A stretch of DNA of 58,786 nucleotides from JBAYGJ01 sp041649335 (GTDB taxonomy: Bacteria; Patescibacteriota; Patescibacteriia; UBA10025; JAHIVO01), in NCBI GenBank assembly GCA_041649335.1, contig JBAZNF010000004.1, positions 1 to 58,786 on the forward strand, read 5' to 3'. Within the stretch, counting starts at the first letter, position 1. Every line of letters begins with the position of its first letter. Both the position numbers and the translations under genes were made by a program. Shown in pieces: positions 15,501-24,033 of the stretch. Under the pieces are notes generated by a model, which saw nothing but the letters and a program-made list of their open reading frames with translations, made no database searches and was not told where the DNA came from.

Positions 15501-18500
15501 TCGGCGGCGACCATGCTGACAGCGCATGGGCATTCGCAGTAGATGGCCAGGGAGCGTACCATGACGGCGATTCCGTCACCCTGCCGACAAACGAAACGTT
15601 CACTGTGACCGAGTCCTCGCAATACGACGCCCTTTATACCATGACAAATGCCTGGGGTGCTTGCGAGCTCGATAATGGAGCGATTAAATTGTATACCGAC
15701 GGCCGCGACAATACCTGCTACGTGGAAAATTCACGCGACACCGGAAACATCCGCATCAAAAAATACAATGACCTGAATGGAAACGGCACGAAGGACAGCG
15801 GCGAGCCGTATATGACCGGCTGGTATTTTGAAATTTCGCAAAATGATGTAGTCCTTGCATCCGGCACAACCGGCGAAGACGGCGACTATCTAATAGTCGA
15901 AAACTTGCCGACCGGCACCTATCAGGTGACCGAAACTCCGCAGGCTGGCTGGGCAAACACTGAGCCAGGCACAACGCCTATCGTACAGGACGTTGAAGTG
16001 TACGCGGATGCCACAACCAGCGTATGGTTCGGCAACTTTAAGCTCGGCTTCATCTCTGGATACAAGTTTAACGACCTCAATGGAAACGGCGTGTGGGATA
16101 ACGGTGAGCCCGGCTTGCCAAGCTGGAAAATTATGCTCGACAACGGCAGCTACACGTACACGGACAGCAATGGCTACTATTCATTTACTGGCCTTACTGC
16201 CGGAACATACGTTGTCTCTGAGAAACTGCCGGATGGCTGGACGCAGACCATGCCGTCTGTCCCGGGCACCCATACGGTGAATATCCAATCGGGCACAATC
16301 TCTGAGGATAATAATTTCGGCAACTTCGACAACATCGATATTACTGTTTGCAAATACGTCGATGCCAACGGCGACGGCTTCCTGACTGATGAACAGCCAT
16401 ACATGGGCTGGGACGTATATCTTGGCGACAACATGCAGGCTACTGGCGAAAACGGCTGCTATACATATACGGACATTGGCCCTGGCACCTACGATGTTAC
16501 CGAAGATACGACCGACACTGCCTGGATACAGACGTATCCGCAAGCAGGAAGCTATCACTTCAGCGCCGAATCAGGGCAGGATCAAACCTTTAACTTCGGC
16601 AACTACGAGCTTGGCACGATCTCCGGATACAAATACAACGACGTGAATCAAAATGGTATCTGGGACGACGGCGAGCCCGGTTTAAGCGGCTGGACCATTA
16701 CACTCGGAGGAGACGGCTCTGCCTCAGCGGTAACCGATGAAAACGGCTACTATGCATTTACCGACCTGCTCGCAGGGACATATTCCCTCTCAGAAACGAT
16801 GCAGGACGGCTGGATCATGACGCAGTCTCCTGCTGATGTTGAAATATACTCAGGGGTAGACTCGACGCACAACGACTTCGGCAACTTCAACTACGGGAAA
16901 ATCTCCGGGTACAAGATGGACCAGAACGAAAACGGTCTCGAGGGCTGGCAGATCTGCCTCACTAAACAGGGTTTAGCTGAGTTCAGCTTCGCTCGCTTTG
17001 ATGCCATCCAGGAACCAAACTGTACGTATACTGACGAGGAAGGTTATTACGAATTTAATAACCTGATGTACGGTACCTATATCGTGAGCGAAACACAGCA
17101 ATTCGGCTGGGTACAGCTTTACCCCGAAGATCCGAACACACATACGGTCGACGTCATCTCCGGCACCGATTCTCAGCATAATGATTTCATGAACCGGATG
17201 AATGAATTCAGCGTATCGATCGAGAAATCCGCTCCGGCCACAGTTAATGCCGGTGCTAACATCACCTACACATTGGACTGGGCAGTGACCGGCAACACGG
17301 ACGTATACAACGCGACCGTCACCGATCCCCTCCCGGCAAACACGACTTTCGTGTCAGCTGACAACGGCGGAACATACGACGGCAACACCAACACCGTCAC
17401 CTGGGATCTCGGTACCGTCACGCCGGACGATTCCGGCACAGTCACCCTGGTGGTCAAAACGGCTATACCGCTCGATAATGGTACCGTGATCGAAAACACC
17501 GGCGAAGTATGCGGTACCGGCTACATCGTCTCTGAGGGCGAAACAGAGCTTTTCGATGAAAACGGCGTGACCAAATGCGACTCAAGCACCACCACGACCA
17601 CGACTGAATCAGCGCCTATCCTCGGCATCAGCAAGACCAACGACAAGCCGGTCGGCGAACCTGGTGACCGGGTGAATTACACCATTACCTGGTCGGTAGA
17701 CGGCAATTCAAAAGCCACGAATGTCACCATCACGGATACAATTCCTGCCGAACTCGTGCTGGATACCGCGACGATCAGCAATGGCGGCACCTATAATGCC
17801 AGTACCCGCGTCATTACGTGGAACCTCGGCACAAAGGTACCATACGCCTCCGGCACAGTCACCTATTCCGGTAATTTTGTGACATCGCTGGCCAACGGCT
17901 CGCATGTCGTGAACGTGACCAAGATCACCAGCGCGGAAACCGATCCGAAATTCTGGGAGGCGGAGTCTGTTTCCGTCATCCATTCCGGCCCGGTCCTGGG
18001 CATTACCAAAGTCGTGACCCCGACGGAAACGGTAGCCGGCGCACAGGTGACCTATACGGTCGTCATCAAGAACACCGGCAACGACACAGCTGTCAATGTC
18101 AAAATGACCGACCTCCTGCCGGTTGGATTCACCTTTGACGAATTCGGTGGCTCGTCCCACACCTTCACCCTGGGCAACTTGGCTGCCGGTGCGCAGACCA
18201 CGGTCACCTACAAAGTGAATATCGGCGCCTCCGTCACTCCTGGCAAATACGACAACCTAGCCGTCGCCTCCGCGGACAACCATCCAAATGTCTCGGCCAA
18301 AGCGACCGTCACCATCGGACAGGTATTGGGCGAAGAAGCATTGCCAATACTCTCCATCACCAAGACGGCTGACGCAGAATTCATCAACCCGGGCGGCCAT
18401 GTCACGTATCATGTGACTATCACCAACACGGGCGACGCCCCGGCCATCAACGTGCAATTGCAGGACGTTATGCCGGCCGGTTTCACCTTTGACGTCGGTG

Positions 18501-18811
18501 GTATCACTAAAGTCTGGTCTCTGGGCGACCTGGCGGCTGGCGCTTCCATCAAAGTGGCCTACACTGCCATCGCCGATCAGACCGTCCTCCCCGGAGATTA
18601 TGAAAACATCGCCGTCGCCTGGGCTGACAATGCCGACAAGGTAACCGCTTCCGCTCCAGTGGAAGTCCGCCAGGTGCAGGTCCTGGGCGCCGAACTGCCG
18701 GAAACCGGCGCTGGTGCCATGGACTACGCTTACTTCTTCGCAGCTGGCCTGTTACTGGCCTTCTCGCTCTTCCTGCTTAAGCTGACCTTCGGCAAAGAAA
18801 CGGAACAATAA
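12545..18811 (+). CDS. Giant LPETG-anchored surface protein, 2088 residues
   Basis: A signal peptide (about 1-45, ending ASA) is followed by an unrecognised N-terminal domain (about 46-200). Two DUF11-type domains come next (about 205-470), then a Cys-rich DUF4215-like segment with two CGDG motifs (about 472-546) and a third DUF11 (about 547-690). Four prealbumin-like repeats joined by SRDT/TRDT linkers follow (about 693-1060). SdrD-B-like repeats with Asp/Asn-rich calcium-loop sequences (DLNGNGVWDNGEP) cover about 1065-1550, and four more DUF11 domains about 1552-2045. It ends with VLGAELPETG, a membrane helix and a short charged tail. It is expected to be a rigid wall-attached stalk or adhesin anchored by the sortase at 23167. 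Confidence 0.88.
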   Translation: MTKMIKKNWKQTLWKTINVISSVALVANMSMIGVFVAPKVASATVTPTYCPSGNPLYMWDRTPNISWSHGQISGYFEGEYIPVQLELDGLTAGVTSTLRVEHQYIRDSVVGIERLDHVNAPVEPGLAFNADRLNFSMSSATIVPGNPSLKQYTLTFTPTGSTATLYFDALIGPNAHLYNGASLHVSLPDCGSKDVPIAVNQILYHSLSITKSDNPDPIQLNANTTYTITATNNGKTDGGEKNFTVTDTLPAGMAYVNGSATPAPTSVVGQVITWNFGTVADGTIKTITYQATGTAVGTHTNTASVTADGTTPVTTTEPTTVLGRCALVITKSVENYTHPNGPNEPGDLLKYTLNFQNTGSADCTGGGVRVDDTIPANTTYANWHDQSSNVAFGYTYSDFGGANPTGFNGTLLSWNAGTLTPGESGWVKFKVQINKVDACQNVDITNKGIIYADQIPSGVWSNEVTTNVATPCTYCGDGIKQTPNDTGQNEECDGTDGTPDHYICTNECTLEYVPYCGDGIVNQTSEQCDDGNTVDTDACSNQCQTQTCDLVITKSVNKQNAVSGDTLTYTLEYQNNGSMICTGTGVKIYDPLDSRLTYVADTKAVTINNDGEGDGFSPTEGSNYTGHDGNTLLFNVRRVSPGESGTITFDVTVNDSFECGHTIVPNKGKIWSDQTGYIWSNEVTTDMYKACYGSLKVIKYVDTGSATASEWSFTVDGTTLSPVSGENYVIFNDLFMGEYSATESDLAGYHQVSTTCTDVQVNPDETAVCEFHNAHDTGELTINKALDTDGDEQVDVTNPAGWTYDINSVSPDYDMGTTQTVLTGTYTVNEHQHADFHSLGWTCTDGTSGTGEQLTVDVTTGNVACTFTNSRDTATVIVNKFVQLPEGDPIYNPADWSWSLDGSGSYPGGHVEILDTNVTYTVAEDTSIYSSDDFSTTWICWDGDSIYAQGSGTSFDVTPTYHRQSIVCTFTNTRDTTDITFDKVVVGGDHADSAWAFAVDGQGAYHDGDSVTLPTNETFTVTESSQYDALYTMTNAWGACELDNGAIKLYTDGRDNTCYVENSRDTGNIRIKKYNDLNGNGTKDSGEPYMTGWYFEISQNDVVLASGTTGEDGDYLIVENLPTGTYQVTETPQAGWANTEPGTTPIVQDVEVYADATTSVWFGNFKLGFISGYKFNDLNGNGVWDNGEPGLPSWKIMLDNGSYTYTDSNGYYSFTGLTAGTYVVSEKLPDGWTQTMPSVPGTHTVNIQSGTISEDNNFGNFDNIDITVCKYVDANGDGFLTDEQPYMGWDVYLGDNMQATGENGCYTYTDIGPGTYDVTEDTTDTAWIQTYPQAGSYHFSAESGQDQTFNFGNYELGTISGYKYNDVNQNGIWDDGEPGLSGWTITLGGDGSASAVTDENGYYAFTDLLAGTYSLSETMQDGWIMTQSPADVEIYSGVDSTHNDFGNFNYGKISGYKMDQNENGLEGWQICLTKQGLAEFSFARFDAIQEPNCTYTDEEGYYEFNNLMYGTYIVSETQQFGWVQLYPEDPNTHTVDVISGTDSQHNDFMNRMNEFSVSIEKSAPATVNAGANITYTLDWAVTGNTDVYNATVTDPLPANTTFVSADNGGTYDGNTNTVTWDLGTVTPDDSGTVTLVVKTAIPLDNGTVIENTGEVCGTGYIVSEGETELFDENGVTKCDSSTTTTTTESAPILGISKTNDKPVGEPGDRVNYTITWSVDGNSKATNVTITDTIPAELVLDTATISNGGTYNASTRVITWNLGTKVPYASGTVTYSGNFVTSLANGSHVVNVTKITSAETDPKFWEAESVSVIHSGPVLGITKVVTPTETVAGAQVTYTVVIKNTGNDTAVNVKMTDLLPVGFTFDEFGGSSHTFTLGNLAAGAQTTVTYKVNIGASVTPGKYDNLAVASADNHPNVSAKATVTIGQVLGEEALPILSITKTADAEFINPGGHVTYHVTITNTGDAPAINVQLQDVMPAGFTFDVGGITKVWSLGDLAAGASIKVAYTAIADQTVLPGDYENIAVAWADNADKVTASAPVEVRQVQVLGAELPETGAGAMDYAYFFAAGLLLAFSLFLLKLTFGKETEQ

Positions 18812-18852
18812 CTCTCACCTAGCGTTGCGCCGTACGTCTCGGCGCATGCGAC

Positions 18853-18884
18853 AAACCCCCACGCCTTAAGGTGTGGGGGTTTTG
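18853..18884. terminator. Terminator between the giant gene and the transposase
   Basis: AACCCCCACGCC pairs with GGTGTGGGGGTT around a CCTTAAGG centre and is followed by T4. It lies between convergent genes. An almost identical copy is at 22922-22951. Confidence 0.8.
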
Positions 18885-18886
18885 AA

Positions 18887-19441
18887 TTATAACTTACTTA
18901 TTAACCTCCAATCAAAATATTGATATGGAAATTTTTGGTACTTCTCCGGCAATTTCGCTTTCACCGGGTTGTATTGGATATAGTGAATCACGGTATGGAG
19001 GTACTGCTGTGTATCTACAATACGCGTATAAAAACGCGTATGCCATATGGAATACGGGATATTGTATTGGACACGAATACGCTTAATAAAATATGATTTA
19101 ATACAATACATTAATTGAGAAACATTATTTTCTTTTACCGGTGCTGATTTTATGATCACCGCAGGCGCAGAGACCTGCGGTGGGAGGGCGTGGAAATTTT
19201 GAACCTCCCGAACGCGGGTGTCTCCGCCCGCGTTCCCATCCATTCGGTATACCAGCACGTGTACATGATCCGGCATAATCTGGTACGCCAAAACATCAAA
19301 CCATTTCAACCGCCCAGCGTTGAAAATGATATCCGCCATCAATCCTGCCATTTCCCTATCCTCAAACGCCGGCCATCCCTCCCGCGTCCTGAATGTGATG
19401 AAATATGGGTGTTCTTGTTGATATATACGCCTTTGAGTCAT
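18887..19441 (-). CDS. REP-associated tyrosine transposase (Y1/HUH family)
   Basis: This 184-residue single-strand DNA transposase-like protein has the HUH motif in MPDHVHVLV (His59, His61). The C-terminal block has a candidate catalytic tyrosine in WHTRFYTRIVD (about residue 141), followed by YIQYNPVKAKL. Start 19441 (MTQRRIYQ) has a GGAAGGGG ribosome site seven bases upstream, and a 17-residue longer start lacks one. Between the HUH motif and the next conserved segment (NVSQLMYCIKSYF) lie about 35 extra residues, whose DNA contains two REP-like palindromes. No long terminal inverted repeats flank it, as expected for RAYTs, which act on REP sequences and are usually single-copy domesticated genes. 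Confidence 0.85.
   Translation of the reverse strand: MTQRRIYQQEHPYFITFRTREGWPAFEDREMAGLMADIIFNAGRLKWFDVLAYQIMPDHVHVLVYRMDGNAGGDTRVREVQNFHALPPQVSAPAVIIKSAPVKENNVSQLMYCIKSYFIKRIRVQYNIPYSIWHTRFYTRIVDTQQYLHTVIHYIQYNPVKAKLPEKYQKFPYQYFDWRLISKL
19157..19235. repeat. Pair of REP-like palindromes inside the transposase gene
   Basis: CACCGCAGG/CCTGCGGTG (19157-19165 with 19174-19182) and GAACGCGGG/CCCGCGTTC (19210-19218 with 19227-19235) are perfect nine-base-pair hairpins. Their eight-base loops, CGCAGAGA on plus and CGGAGACA on minus, are related, so the two units sit in opposite orientation like a REP pair. They encode residues 69-95 of the transposase and keep its frame. Confidence 0.7.
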
Positions 19442-19573
19442 AACAAAACCCCTTCCCAAATTATGGGGAAGGTACCCCAATCTTACCCCCACGGCATTAT
19501 GTGGTCAAATCCGCCCCCCTCCCCCTGTGTATAAGTGGTACCCTTGACAAATTGGCCTTGTTCAGCTAAGGTA

Positions 19574-19582
19574 TGCTATAAT
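19574..19582 (+). promoter_or_regulatory. Extended -10 promoter of the LPSTG gene
   Basis: TGCTATAAT is a perfect extended -10. A TTGACA lies at 19552, 27 bases upstream of TATAAT, which is too far for normal spacing, so recognition probably rests on the extended -10. The ATG follows about 60 bases downstream. Confidence 0.6.
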
Positions 19583-19643
19583 TTCAACACAAAAAAACAG
19601 CCCAAAAACCCTATTTAATCAATTATCATTAAGGTAAAACCTT

Positions 19644-22600
19644 ATGACAAACGTTACTTTCAAGGGCCGACATACCCTCCCCATCGTCGTAGTGGGAGTG
19701 TTTGTGATAGCCTTAGTTTTAATTCCGACTGTTGCATTAGCCGCAAGAACCGTTAATTCAATTACGGTAACTAGCGCTCATCTCAACTCAATACATGTCA
19801 TCCCCAACCAAAGCCTTACTGTAAATGTTACTGTTACAACCAATGGTAGCGGTACTGATTACGACTGGAATACCACTGCTTACCGGATCGAGGGCGGGAG
19901 TTGGCAATGCGCAAATACAAGTAATCACAATGGTTCAGGTACATATACTGAATCATTCTCAATAAATGTGCCGTCATCACCGGGCACATATGACCTGAGC
20001 GTTAGAGCCTACAAAGATAATTCATGTTCAAGTGGCGAAAGCGAGGTACTAACTTTAAGTAATGCAATTATCGTTATCCCGGCATATGCAGTTGATACCT
20101 ACAGTAATACTTCATATCTAAGCCTAAAAAATTCATTTAATACAGGTGAAACGATTTACGGAAGAGGGGTTAAAAATGTTGGCAACCAATATTACCTGAG
20201 AATTCGGTATTACGATCCGGATAATCACTTAATAAAGACGTGTGACACTTCGCCCAACAGAAGCTTTGTTATCGCCTGTGATTATCATTTACAAAATGAT
20301 GATAAAGCAGGTCAATGGACCATAAAACTATTTGGCGAATCAGACGATAATACACCTGATTATGTACTGGCCACTAACACTTTCACTGTTGTACGGGCAA
20401 ATTATTGCGGTGATGGAAATGTTGCCGGTGATGAACAATGTGACTCTGGCCGAAACAATGGAAATGTCTGCACGCCCTCATACGGCAATAACTGTGACTA
20501 TTGTAGTAATGACTGCGACACTGTCACGGTTCAAGGTGCTTATTGTGGCGACCAAATCAAGAATGGTGACGAGCAGTGTGACGGACAAGCAGGCTGTAGC
20601 AAAGAATGCACATGGGAACCAGCCACTATTTTTGGTCACAAAGTTGTCTGCGACTCCGAAGCATACCTGCCTGACTGGGGTGTAACTGACGGTAATAAAC
20701 CTGCAGGCGCTCCTTCGGTAATTGATGAAAACACCGCACAAAACTGGGTTGATCAGAGTGATGGTCACTGCTGGATTGATAACCAATGGGGATTCCAGTG
20801 GGCATATGATCCGGCTGGAAATCCGGGAAATAATATCGACAACGCCTCATGGGACTCTTTCACTACGATAAATCCACTGGAACTGACAGATTTTGGTAAT
20901 GGAAAAATTTGGCTTCGAGAAGTTCCAGCCACACAATGGGTCCCCTTCTCTGCGGACGTTAATACACCAACCCCAAAAACTAGCGCTGAATTCTATTGTG
21001 GAAACGACATCCTGAATTACGACAACTATGAGTGGATTGGCGACGTAAATCTTCCTCTCGTAAATGGCGGCGAATACCACTGTGTCGGGTTTAATACCCA
21101 AATCGAGGCCGGATGCGGTAATGATATTGTGGATCCGGGAGAGCAATGCGACGGTAGTAGTTATTGTACCGACCAATGCGTGCAGAACTACTTCATTGAC
21201 GGCTACAAGTGGAATGACCTGAATGGCGACTCTCAGAAGACGGCAGACGAACCACTAATGGGCGGTTGGACAATCCAGTTGAAGCAAAACGGTGAAGTGA
21301 TTGATACGGACGTGACTGACACCGAAGGAGATTATTTTGGCCACTACCGTTTTGAAAACCTGCCAGCCGGAGATTATACTGTTTGCGAAATTCAGCAGGA
21401 CGGCTGGACGCAAACTTTTCCCGTAAATGGTGAATGCCATGACGTTACGCTGTCTGGTCCGCTTATGAACGTCCCTCAGCCAAACTTCGGCAACACGGAA
21501 ATTCCCACCTACGACCTTCACGGCTACAAGTGGAATGACCTGAATGGCGACGGTGAACGTTGCTCATTCCCTCAAGTTGTGGCCCAATTTTCAGACAGTA
21601 ATATAAATGCCGGTCTCCCAAGCCTTGAACCAATGTGCGAACCCCTGCTTTGCGACTGGACAATCCAGCTGAAGCAGAACGGTATTGTAATCGACGAAAC
21701 AAAAACATCATGCGAAGACAATCCTGATTATGGCTGGTACTGGTTTGAAGGCTTAGTAGCCGGAACGTATGAAGTATGCGAAGTACAGCAAGACGGCTGG
21801 ACGCAGACCTACCCGGAAAACTGCCATGAAATTACCCTGCCTCTGAATCAATTAGTACGCGAGACAACTGTAATCTCCGATAATTATGTTTCACGGGCGC
21901 CCGAACTCAACTTCGGTAACATGGAAGTCGCGCCGGTCTGCGGCGACGGGATAGTAAACCAAGTGACCGAACAGTGCGACGGTACAGCCGGCATTACCGG
22001 TGACCAGACCTGTTCAAATGACTGTATGATTGTCAATCCGGCCACACCGGTCATTACGTTCACCCTGGCCAAAACAGTTGACAAGGCAACGGCCAACCCG
22101 GGTGACACGCTGACCTACACGGTCAAAGTCACCAATACGGGCAACACGGCTGCCACCAACGTCACCCTGACCGACACCCTGCCAACCGGACTCACCTACC
22201 TGGACGCTGACGGAAACAACACCGGCGACACCACAAAAACATGGACCTGGCCGACACTTGCGGCCGGTGCCAGTGAAACTGTCACTTACAAGGCGCATGT
22301 CGACAGCAATGCTACGGCAAAGGCGTACGTAAATACAGCCACGGTCAGCGCGGAAGGCGTACCTGGCATCACTGCCCAGGCGACCAGCGAAGTAAAAACC
22401 CCAACTGTCCTTGGCGAGGAAGTGGCCACTCTGACCATTACCAAGACTGTTGCGGAAAAGACCGTCAACCCCGGCGGCACGCTGAATTTCACCGTGGTCG
22501 TCACCAACACCGGCACCACGCCGGCCAACAACGTAATATTGACCGACACCCTGCCGCAGGGCATGGTCTTTGCCGACAACAACACCACGACTCATTCCTG

Positions 22601-22901
22601 GAACCTCGGCGACCTGGTCCCGACAGAAAGCGTAACCACGACCTACGCGGTCAAGGTTGACGCCGGCATCATCCCGGGCAAATACGTCAATACCGCATCC
22701 GCCAAAGCGGACGACGTGGCCAGCGTCATGGCGCAGGCCAACGTGGAAGTCATCGCCGGACAGGTACTTGGCGAGGAAACCGACATCGTACCGACGGTTA
22801 CCACACTGCCGTCAACTGGCGCGGATATCCTGCCCAGTCTGATTGCCGGTCTGTCTCTCCTTGGCAGCGGCCTCATCCTGATCAAGCGCGGCAAGAAATA
22901 A
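19644..22901 (+). CDS. LPSTG-anchored modular surface protein, 1085 residues
   Basis: A signal peptide (about 1-34) is followed by two Ig-like beta regions (about 36-250). A Cys-rich DUF4215-like stretch has CGDGNVAGDEQCD and CGDQIKNGDEQCD (about 253-325). Next is a WxW-rich domain (about 326-490) and a third CxD segment. Two SdrD-B-like modules (about 516-620 and 624-760) start with the same GYKWNDLNGD sequence. A last CGDG motif, two DUF11 domains (about 796-925 and 929-1040), VLGEETDIVP, LPSTG, a membrane helix and an RGKK tail close the protein. The architecture parallels the 2088-residue protein. It is expected to be a sortase-anchored adhesin or stalk. Confidence 0.87.
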   Translation: MTNVTFKGRHTLPIVVVGVFVIALVLIPTVALAARTVNSITVTSAHLNSIHVIPNQSLTVNVTVTTNGSGTDYDWNTTAYRIEGGSWQCANTSNHNGSGTYTESFSINVPSSPGTYDLSVRAYKDNSCSSGESEVLTLSNAIIVIPAYAVDTYSNTSYLSLKNSFNTGETIYGRGVKNVGNQYYLRIRYYDPDNHLIKTCDTSPNRSFVIACDYHLQNDDKAGQWTIKLFGESDDNTPDYVLATNTFTVVRANYCGDGNVAGDEQCDSGRNNGNVCTPSYGNNCDYCSNDCDTVTVQGAYCGDQIKNGDEQCDGQAGCSKECTWEPATIFGHKVVCDSEAYLPDWGVTDGNKPAGAPSVIDENTAQNWVDQSDGHCWIDNQWGFQWAYDPAGNPGNNIDNASWDSFTTINPLELTDFGNGKIWLREVPATQWVPFSADVNTPTPKTSAEFYCGNDILNYDNYEWIGDVNLPLVNGGEYHCVGFNTQIEAGCGNDIVDPGEQCDGSSYCTDQCVQNYFIDGYKWNDLNGDSQKTADEPLMGGWTIQLKQNGEVIDTDVTDTEGDYFGHYRFENLPAGDYTVCEIQQDGWTQTFPVNGECHDVTLSGPLMNVPQPNFGNTEIPTYDLHGYKWNDLNGDGERCSFPQVVAQFSDSNINAGLPSLEPMCEPLLCDWTIQLKQNGIVIDETKTSCEDNPDYGWYWFEGLVAGTYEVCEVQQDGWTQTYPENCHEITLPLNQLVRETTVISDNYVSRAPELNFGNMEVAPVCGDGIVNQVTEQCDGTAGITGDQTCSNDCMIVNPATPVITFTLAKTVDKATANPGDTLTYTVKVTNTGNTAATNVTLTDTLPTGLTYLDADGNNTGDTTKTWTWPTLAAGASETVTYKAHVDSNATAKAYVNTATVSAEGVPGITAQATSEVKTPTVLGEEVATLTITKTVAEKTVNPGGTLNFTVVVTNTGTTPANNVILTDTLPQGMVFADNNTTTHSWNLGDLVPTESVTTTYAVKVDAGIIPGKYVNTASAKADDVASVMAQANVEVIAGQVLGEETDIVPTVTTLPSTGADILPSLIAGLSLLGSGLILIKRGKK
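21199..21551 (+). repeat. Internal duplication of an SdrD-B-like module
   Basis: A 32-base string beginning ACGGCTACAAGTGGAATGAC occurs identically at 21199-21230 and 21520-21551. Downstream segments coding for WTIQLKQNG are also nearly identical. The second copy carries about 34 extra residues with several cysteines before the shared WTIQLKQNG. Confidence 0.8.
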
Positions 22902-22921
22902 CTCGCTTCTAGATAAGCACT

Positions 22922-22951
22922 AACCCCCACACCTTAAGGTGTGGGGGTTTT
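22922..22951 (+). terminator. Terminator of the LPSTG gene
   Basis: AACCCCCACACC and GGTGTGGGGGTT form a perfect stem around the centre CCTTAAGG, followed by T4. It is one base different in the stem from the terminator at 18853. Confidence 0.85.
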
Positions 22952-23115
22952 GTGTTCCATAACTGTCATACCACCCACCAATGTCATGCCGAAACGAAGA
23001 GAGGCCTCTCGTTCAGAGGCAGTAACTATATTACCGAGATTTTTCGCCAGTAGGCTCGGAATACATGTGTTTATTTATGATTCCCACCTGATTACGGTTA
23101 TCCAACGTAGAAGTG

Positions 23116-23144
23116 TTGACAATCCTATCATATTCCCCTACAAT
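23116..23144 (+). promoter_or_regulatory. Sortase promoter
   Basis: TTGACA (23116-23121) and TACAAT (23139-23144) are spaced by exactly 17 bases. Transcription would start near 23151, so the sortase must begin at ATG 23167 and not at the upstream ATG 23113. Confidence 0.8.
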
Positions 23145-23166
23145 AGTTCTTACTGTACTATTTTTT

Positions 23167-24009
23167 ATGCCGAAAAAAACGACGCCAAAAAAGAAAACCA
23201 TTCGCCGGAGCATCAAGGCAAAATCCGTCACCCCGATACCGGTGTCTGTTTCTACTGCGTCACCGATTATACATGAAGACATCCCGGCTCGCCCAATGTC
23301 CGATACGCTGCCAGCAGAGCACTCCGCTGCTGAACCTCCAATGGAAATAAAACAACCACTCGTACCACCGACCACGCCTCTTATCCGGCCGGTGAAAAAG
23401 ACTAAACGCATCTGGCTGCGTGTTGCGTCCATATGCCTGATCATCATCGGCCTGGCCGCGGTCATCTACCCGTTCTGGCCGGAAATCCAATATAGGTTCT
23501 GGCCGCCGAACGAGAATGACGCCTTAGGGTCGCTGACGGTCACCGCTGCCGAACAGGCGAATACCAACACATTCAGGACCGGCAGCCTGCCGATCAACCA
23601 CGCGGCGGTTGAGGGCGAGAACCGCATCATCATCGACAAGATCGGCGTGGACATGAAAATTGTGGAAGGCACAACGGAAGCCGCCCTGAATTTGGGCGCT
23701 TGGCATCTCGGGTACACCTCCACTCCGGATAAGGGCGGCAATACAGTCATCACCGCGCACCGCTACAAATACCGGCCACCATCAAAAGAGACTTTCTACC
23801 TTTTGGATAAGATTGAACTCGGCGACACTTTCCAGGTTAACTGGGAAGGGTTGCAGTACAAATACCAGGTGACGGACATCAAGGTGGTCGAACCGACCGA
23901 TATCTATGTCCTGAACCCGACGTCAAACCCTGAAGTGACGCTCATCACCTGCACCCCCCTCTTCACCACCAAACAGCGCCTGGTCGTGATCGGACAGGAA
24001 ATTCCATAA
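23167..24009 (+). CDS. Sortase (class E/D-like transpeptidase)
   Basis: The 280-residue membrane enzyme cleaves LPxTG-type signals and joins the protein to the cell wall. It has a Lys-rich cytoplasmic N-terminus, a Pro-rich stretch, a membrane helix (about 80-102) and the sortase barrel (about 140-278). The catalytic residues are visible: His in GNTVITAHRYK (about 197), Cys in VTLITCTPLF (about 263) and Arg in TTKQRLVVIG. Start 23167 is fixed by the promoter 23 bases upstream. It lies directly downstream of the LPSTG gene, and the window contains three candidate substrates (LPITG, LPETG, LPSTG). It is followed by a terminator, so it is monocistronic. Confidence 0.9.
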   Translation: MPKKTTPKKKTIRRSIKAKSVTPIPVSVSTASPIIHEDIPARPMSDTLPAEHSAAEPPMEIKQPLVPPTTPLIRPVKKTKRIWLRVASICLIIIGLAAVIYPFWPEIQYRFWPPNENDALGSLTVTAAEQANTNTFRTGSLPINHAAVEGENRIIIDKIGVDMKIVEGTTEAALNLGAWHLGYTSTPDKGGNTVITAHRYKYRPPSKETFYLLDKIELGDTFQVNWEGLQYKYQVTDIKVVEPTDIYVLNPTSNPEVTLITCTPLFTTKQRLVVIGQEIP

Positions 24010-24033
24010 ACAATATCTTTTACAATCTTCCAA

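Noticed and set aside
15700..17200. Regular repeats resembling a CRISPR array
   Set aside because: The repeats are protein modules of about 95 codons with diverged sequence; no short identical repeats with equal spacers exist in the window.
19441..19492. Longer transposase start at 19492
   Set aside because: It lacks a ribosome site, whereas GGAAGGGG stands at the right distance from 19441.
23113..23166. Longer sortase start at 23113
   Set aside because: It would lie upstream of and across the TTGACA/TACAAT promoter, so the transcript would not include it; ATG 23167 fits.
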